From an uncultured Treponema sp. (lineage in GTDB: Bacteria > Spirochaetota > Spirochaetia > Treponematales > Treponemataceae): 64,000 bases of DNA. The translations under genes and the position numbers were made by a program. The stretch is taken from positions 62,001 through 126,000 of the forward strand of contig CAMVCB010000006.1 of assembly GCA_947165895.1 (NCBI GenBank). The letters are read 5' to 3'. The notes beneath the pieces were generated by a model, which did not search any database, was not told the origin of the DNA, and worked only from the letters and a program-made list of their open reading frames with translations. The first letter of the stretch is position 1; every line of letters begins with the position of its first letter. This document shows, one piece after another, positions 61,931 to 64,000 of the stretch.

Positions 61931-63715
61931 TTATTTTGAAGCTGCATCAAGAATGGCATTAATGTCATTTTCGATTGCGTTACAGAAGGCTCCTGCCTTA
62001 GTTTTTGCATCTTTAAGCCATGCATCGCTTCCGTTTCCTGCCGGAATTACAGAGTTGATGTAGAACTTAATTTTAGGTTCTGTTCCTGAAGGGCGTGCAC
62101 TTACGATTGTACCGCTTTCAAGGTAGAACTGAAGAACGTTGCTCTTTGGAAGAGTGATAGCCTCTTTCTTTGCTGGGTTTGCAGGATCAAATACTGTGCT
62201 TTCCTGAACATCGCGGATTTTAACAACCTTTTCACCGCCCAAAGTCTTAAGACCTTCTGAACGGAGTTTAGCCATAATACCTTTCATTGTTGCAACGCCA
62301 GAAGAGCCCGGGAAGTTCTTTGAAATAGCGCGGTCTTCAAAGTAGCCGTATTCTTTATACATGTCATCAAGGTGTTCAAGAAGTGATTTACCCTGGCTTC
62401 TCCAGTAAAGAATCATTTCTGCACACATAGCGGCAGCAGAAACACCGTCTTTATCCATTACATCTTTTTCAATTTTGTAACCGTAGCTTTCTTCCAGACC
62501 GAATACGTAGTTGTGAGTTCCGGCCTTTTCAAAATCCTCTTCTGCGGCAGCAATCCACTTAAAGCCTGTAAGACATTCAATAAGGGCAATATTGTGTTTT
62601 TTGCAGATTGCGTCTCCAAAGTTTGAAGTTACAATAGAGCGGATGATGGCAGGATTCTTTGGCATCTTGCCGAATTCTTCGCGGCTTCTGATTACATAAT
62701 CCATCAAAAGGGCACCCATCTGGTTTCCGCTCAAAAGAACAAAGTTTCCGTCCTTGTCTGGGAAAGCTGTACCAAAGCGGTCTGAGTCAGGGTCTGTTGC
62801 CATTACACCGTCAGCCTTTTCTTTTTTTGCAAGTTCAACTGCAAGAGTAAGGGCTGGTTTTTCCTCAGGATTTGGTTTTTCTACTGTAGGGAAGTTTCCG
62901 TCAGGTTCGCGCTGCTCAGGAACTGTGATTACCTTAAGGCCAAGGTCACCAAGAACTTTTTCTACGTGCATTGCACCTGTTCCGTGGAGCGGTGTGTAAA
63001 CAATGCGGATATCCTTTGCTTTTTCCTTAATAAGTTCCGGGCGGAAAAGCTGAGCCTTACACATAGCCCAGAATTTTTCATCAATTTCTTTATCAATGAT
63101 TACAAGCTTTTCTTCGGCAATGGCCTGAACGCGGGTCATTGTTTTAACTTCTGTAACCTTGTTTACTTCTTCAATGATTCCAACATCATGAGGTTCGATT
63201 ACCTGAGCACCGTTATCCCAGTAAGCCTTGTAACCGTTGTACATGCGGGGGTTGTGTGAAGCTGTTACTACAACACCAGTTTTTGCTCCAAGAGTACGGA
63301 TTGCAAATGAAAGCTCTGGAGTAGGGCGGAGGCTTGAGAAAAGGTAAGCCTTAATTCCGTTAGCTGCAAAAATCAGGGCAGTTGCTTCTGCAAAAACGTC
63401 TGAGTTCAGACGGCTGTCATATGCAACAACTGCACTCAAAGTTCCCTCTTTTGCTTCTTTTGGGAAAGCCTTAAGAACGTAGTTTGCAAGACCCTGTGTA
63501 GCCTTGTTGATTTCAAGTGTATTCATGCGGTTTGTACCACCGCCCATAATTCCGCGGAGTCCGCCTGTTCCAAATTCAAGAGTCTGATAGAATCTGTCTT
63601 CAAGCTCTTTGTAATCTTCTTTAGCAATAAGTTCTTCTACTTCCTTGCTGAATCTTTCATCTTTTTCTTCTGCAATGTAAGCTTTTGCTCTCTTTAAGAT
63701 TTCTGCCTGTTCCAT
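61931..63715 (-). CDS. Phosphohexomutase (phosphoglucomutase/phosphomannomutase)
   Basis: 594 residues, alpha-D-phosphohexomutase superfamily. TASHNP holds the phosphoserine (Ser153), ATDPDSDRFGTA the Mg-binding loop, GLEESYGYK the sugar-binding loop, and SGTEPKIKFY the phosphate-binding loop. The extra N-terminal length and FGTGGLRGIMGGGTNRMN start match the long PgcA/Pgm-2 type, which interconverts glucose-1- and glucose-6-phosphate (or the mannose forms). AGGAG sits 9 bases before the ATG. Exact substrate not resolved. Confidence 0.92.
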   Translation of the reverse strand: MEQAEILKRAKAYIAEEKDERFSKEVEELIAKEDYKELEDRFYQTLEFGTGGLRGIMGGGTNRMNTLEINKATQGLANYVLKAFPKEAKEGTLSAVVAYDSRLNSDVFAEATALIFAANGIKAYLFSSLRPTPELSFAIRTLGAKTGVVVTASHNPRMYNGYKAYWDNGAQVIEPHDVGIIEEVNKVTEVKTMTRVQAIAEEKLVIIDKEIDEKFWAMCKAQLFRPELIKEKAKDIRIVYTPLHGTGAMHVEKVLGDLGLKVITVPEQREPDGNFPTVEKPNPEEKPALTLAVELAKKEKADGVMATDPDSDRFGTAFPDKDGNFVLLSGNQMGALLMDYVIRSREEFGKMPKNPAIIRSIVTSNFGDAICKKHNIALIECLTGFKWIAAAEEDFEKAGTHNYVFGLEESYGYKIEKDVMDKDGVSAAAMCAEMILYWRSQGKSLLEHLDDMYKEYGYFEDRAISKNFPGSSGVATMKGIMAKLRSEGLKTLGGEKVVKIRDVQESTVFDPANPAKKEAITLPKSNVLQFYLESGTIVSARPSGTEPKIKFYINSVIPAGNGSDAWLKDAKTKAGAFCNAIENDINAILDAASK

Positions 63716-63778
63716 TCAAAATTCTCCTGTCTAATCCCGCAGGACATCCGCGGGCTATGTTCAATAAGACTAATTATA
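63716..63778 (-). promoter_or_regulatory. Promoter and leader of the phosphohexomutase gene
   Basis: Read on the minus strand: TATAAT (plus 63773-63778), then a leader of about 50 bases with a CCCGC/GCGGG hairpin (plus 63736-63753) and AGGAG before the ATG. No clear -35. Of the genes I checked closely, this is one with both a leader and a strong ribosome-binding site. Confidence 0.5.
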
Positions 63779-63795
63779 TTTGATTTCTATTGATT

Positions 63796-63825
63796 TTGCT
63801 ACTATTCATGTTAAAATTGTATATA
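63796..63825 (+). promoter_or_regulatory. Promoter of the gene at the right edge
   Basis: TTGCTA at 63796-63801, 18-base spacer, TATATA at 63820-63825. AAGGA at 63851-63855 could serve the TTG start at 63868. It faces right, divergent from pgm. Confidence 0.5.
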
Positions 63826-63867
63826 AGTGGGTGATTAAATTGATTCCCGCAAGGAATTTTATTTATT

Positions 63868-64000
63868 TTGGGCAGTTCATTAATTAAGAAAATAAAACAT
63901 TATGATACTCTCATTACTACTGTTCTGGTAATTCTGGTTTCTATTGTTCTTGTAGCCTTCGTTTACAGAAAAATGTACCGCCTTACCGAAAAAAATGCCT
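63868..64000 (+). CDS. N-terminus of a membrane protein, cut by the window edge
   Basis: The frame opens after a stop at 63841-63843; the only plausible start is TTG 63868, with AAGGA 12 bases upstream. The 44 residues read as a short basic N-terminus (LGSSLIKKIKHYDT) followed by a transmembrane helix (LITTVLVILVSIVLVAFVY) and a charged RKMYRLTEKN. This is the usual start of a membrane sensor (receptor, kinase or cyclase), but that is a guess because the rest is outside. Confidence 0.5.
   Translation, partial: MGSSLIKKIKHYDTLITTVLVILVSIVLVAFVYRKMYRLTEKNA

Overview
The window looks like a chromosomal segment of a Treponema-type spirochaete, probably a gut or rumen species. The evidence is protein content rather than an rRNA marker: a PUR-domain nucleic-acid-binding protein of the spirochaete type, a 7TM-HD (PgpH-like) protein, a tamB-bamA-skp-mutS run that matches my recollection of T. 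pallidum TP0325-TP0328, many TPR and secreted proteins of unknown function, and moderate AT-rich base composition. I see no rRNA, tRNA, CRISPR array, prophage or intact insertion sequence.

Layout. 1-2250: end of an OmpA-like gene and a lipoprotein with three InlB-type (Listeria-Bacteroides) repeats and a beta-helix, closed by a strong terminator. 2300-4850: an accessory patch with two divergent Rpn/PD-(D/E)XK 'transposase' genes on the minus strand, each preceded by an identical 25-bp sequence and followed by hairpin-rich repeats. 5063-9779: purine block (guaB, NCS2 permease, adenine deaminase); the guaB product closely resembles the Tritrichomonas foetus IMP dehydrogenase. 9974-22427: uvrA, an LptD-like outer-membrane protein, then phoH-pgpH-ybeY-tlyC-TPR in one overlapping run. 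22424-23302: a minus-strand secreted TPR protein.

23360-39940 is one long co-directional run: prfB (with the classical +1 programmed frameshift), an unknown membrane protein, ftsY, the LolC-LolD-LolE lipoprotein exporter, mcsA-mcsB-clpC, a phosphoribosyltransferase, a secreted beta-helix protein, rnhB and aroB. 39953-53948: cysteine desulfurase, PUR protein, thymidylate kinase, then the envelope-assembly set tamB-bamA-skp plus mutS and comFC. 54171-60356: cheW, a DegT-fold protein without a visible PLP lysine, nadK, recN, an unknown spirochaete protein and an HD hydrolase, most with overlapping start/stop codons. 60406-63715: a LysM/degenerate-M23 protein, and on the minus strand a DnaQ-like exonuclease and a phosphohexomutase. 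The last 133 bases open a new membrane-protein gene that runs off the window.

Functional themes: outer-membrane biogenesis is strongly represented (LptD-like, LolCDE, TamB, BamA, Skp). Protein quality control appears as McsA-McsB-ClpC, but McsB has lost the residues that define an arginine kinase. Intergenic DNA carries a family of 10-bp-spaced ATCYGTG repeats, small perfect hairpins, and a nested palindromic element in the cheW leader that shares flanks with one between ade and uvrA. Several genes have a -10 box so close to the start codon that leaderless mRNAs are likely.

Limits: assignments rest on reading motifs by eye. Domain positions are approximate, and locus parallels are from memory.
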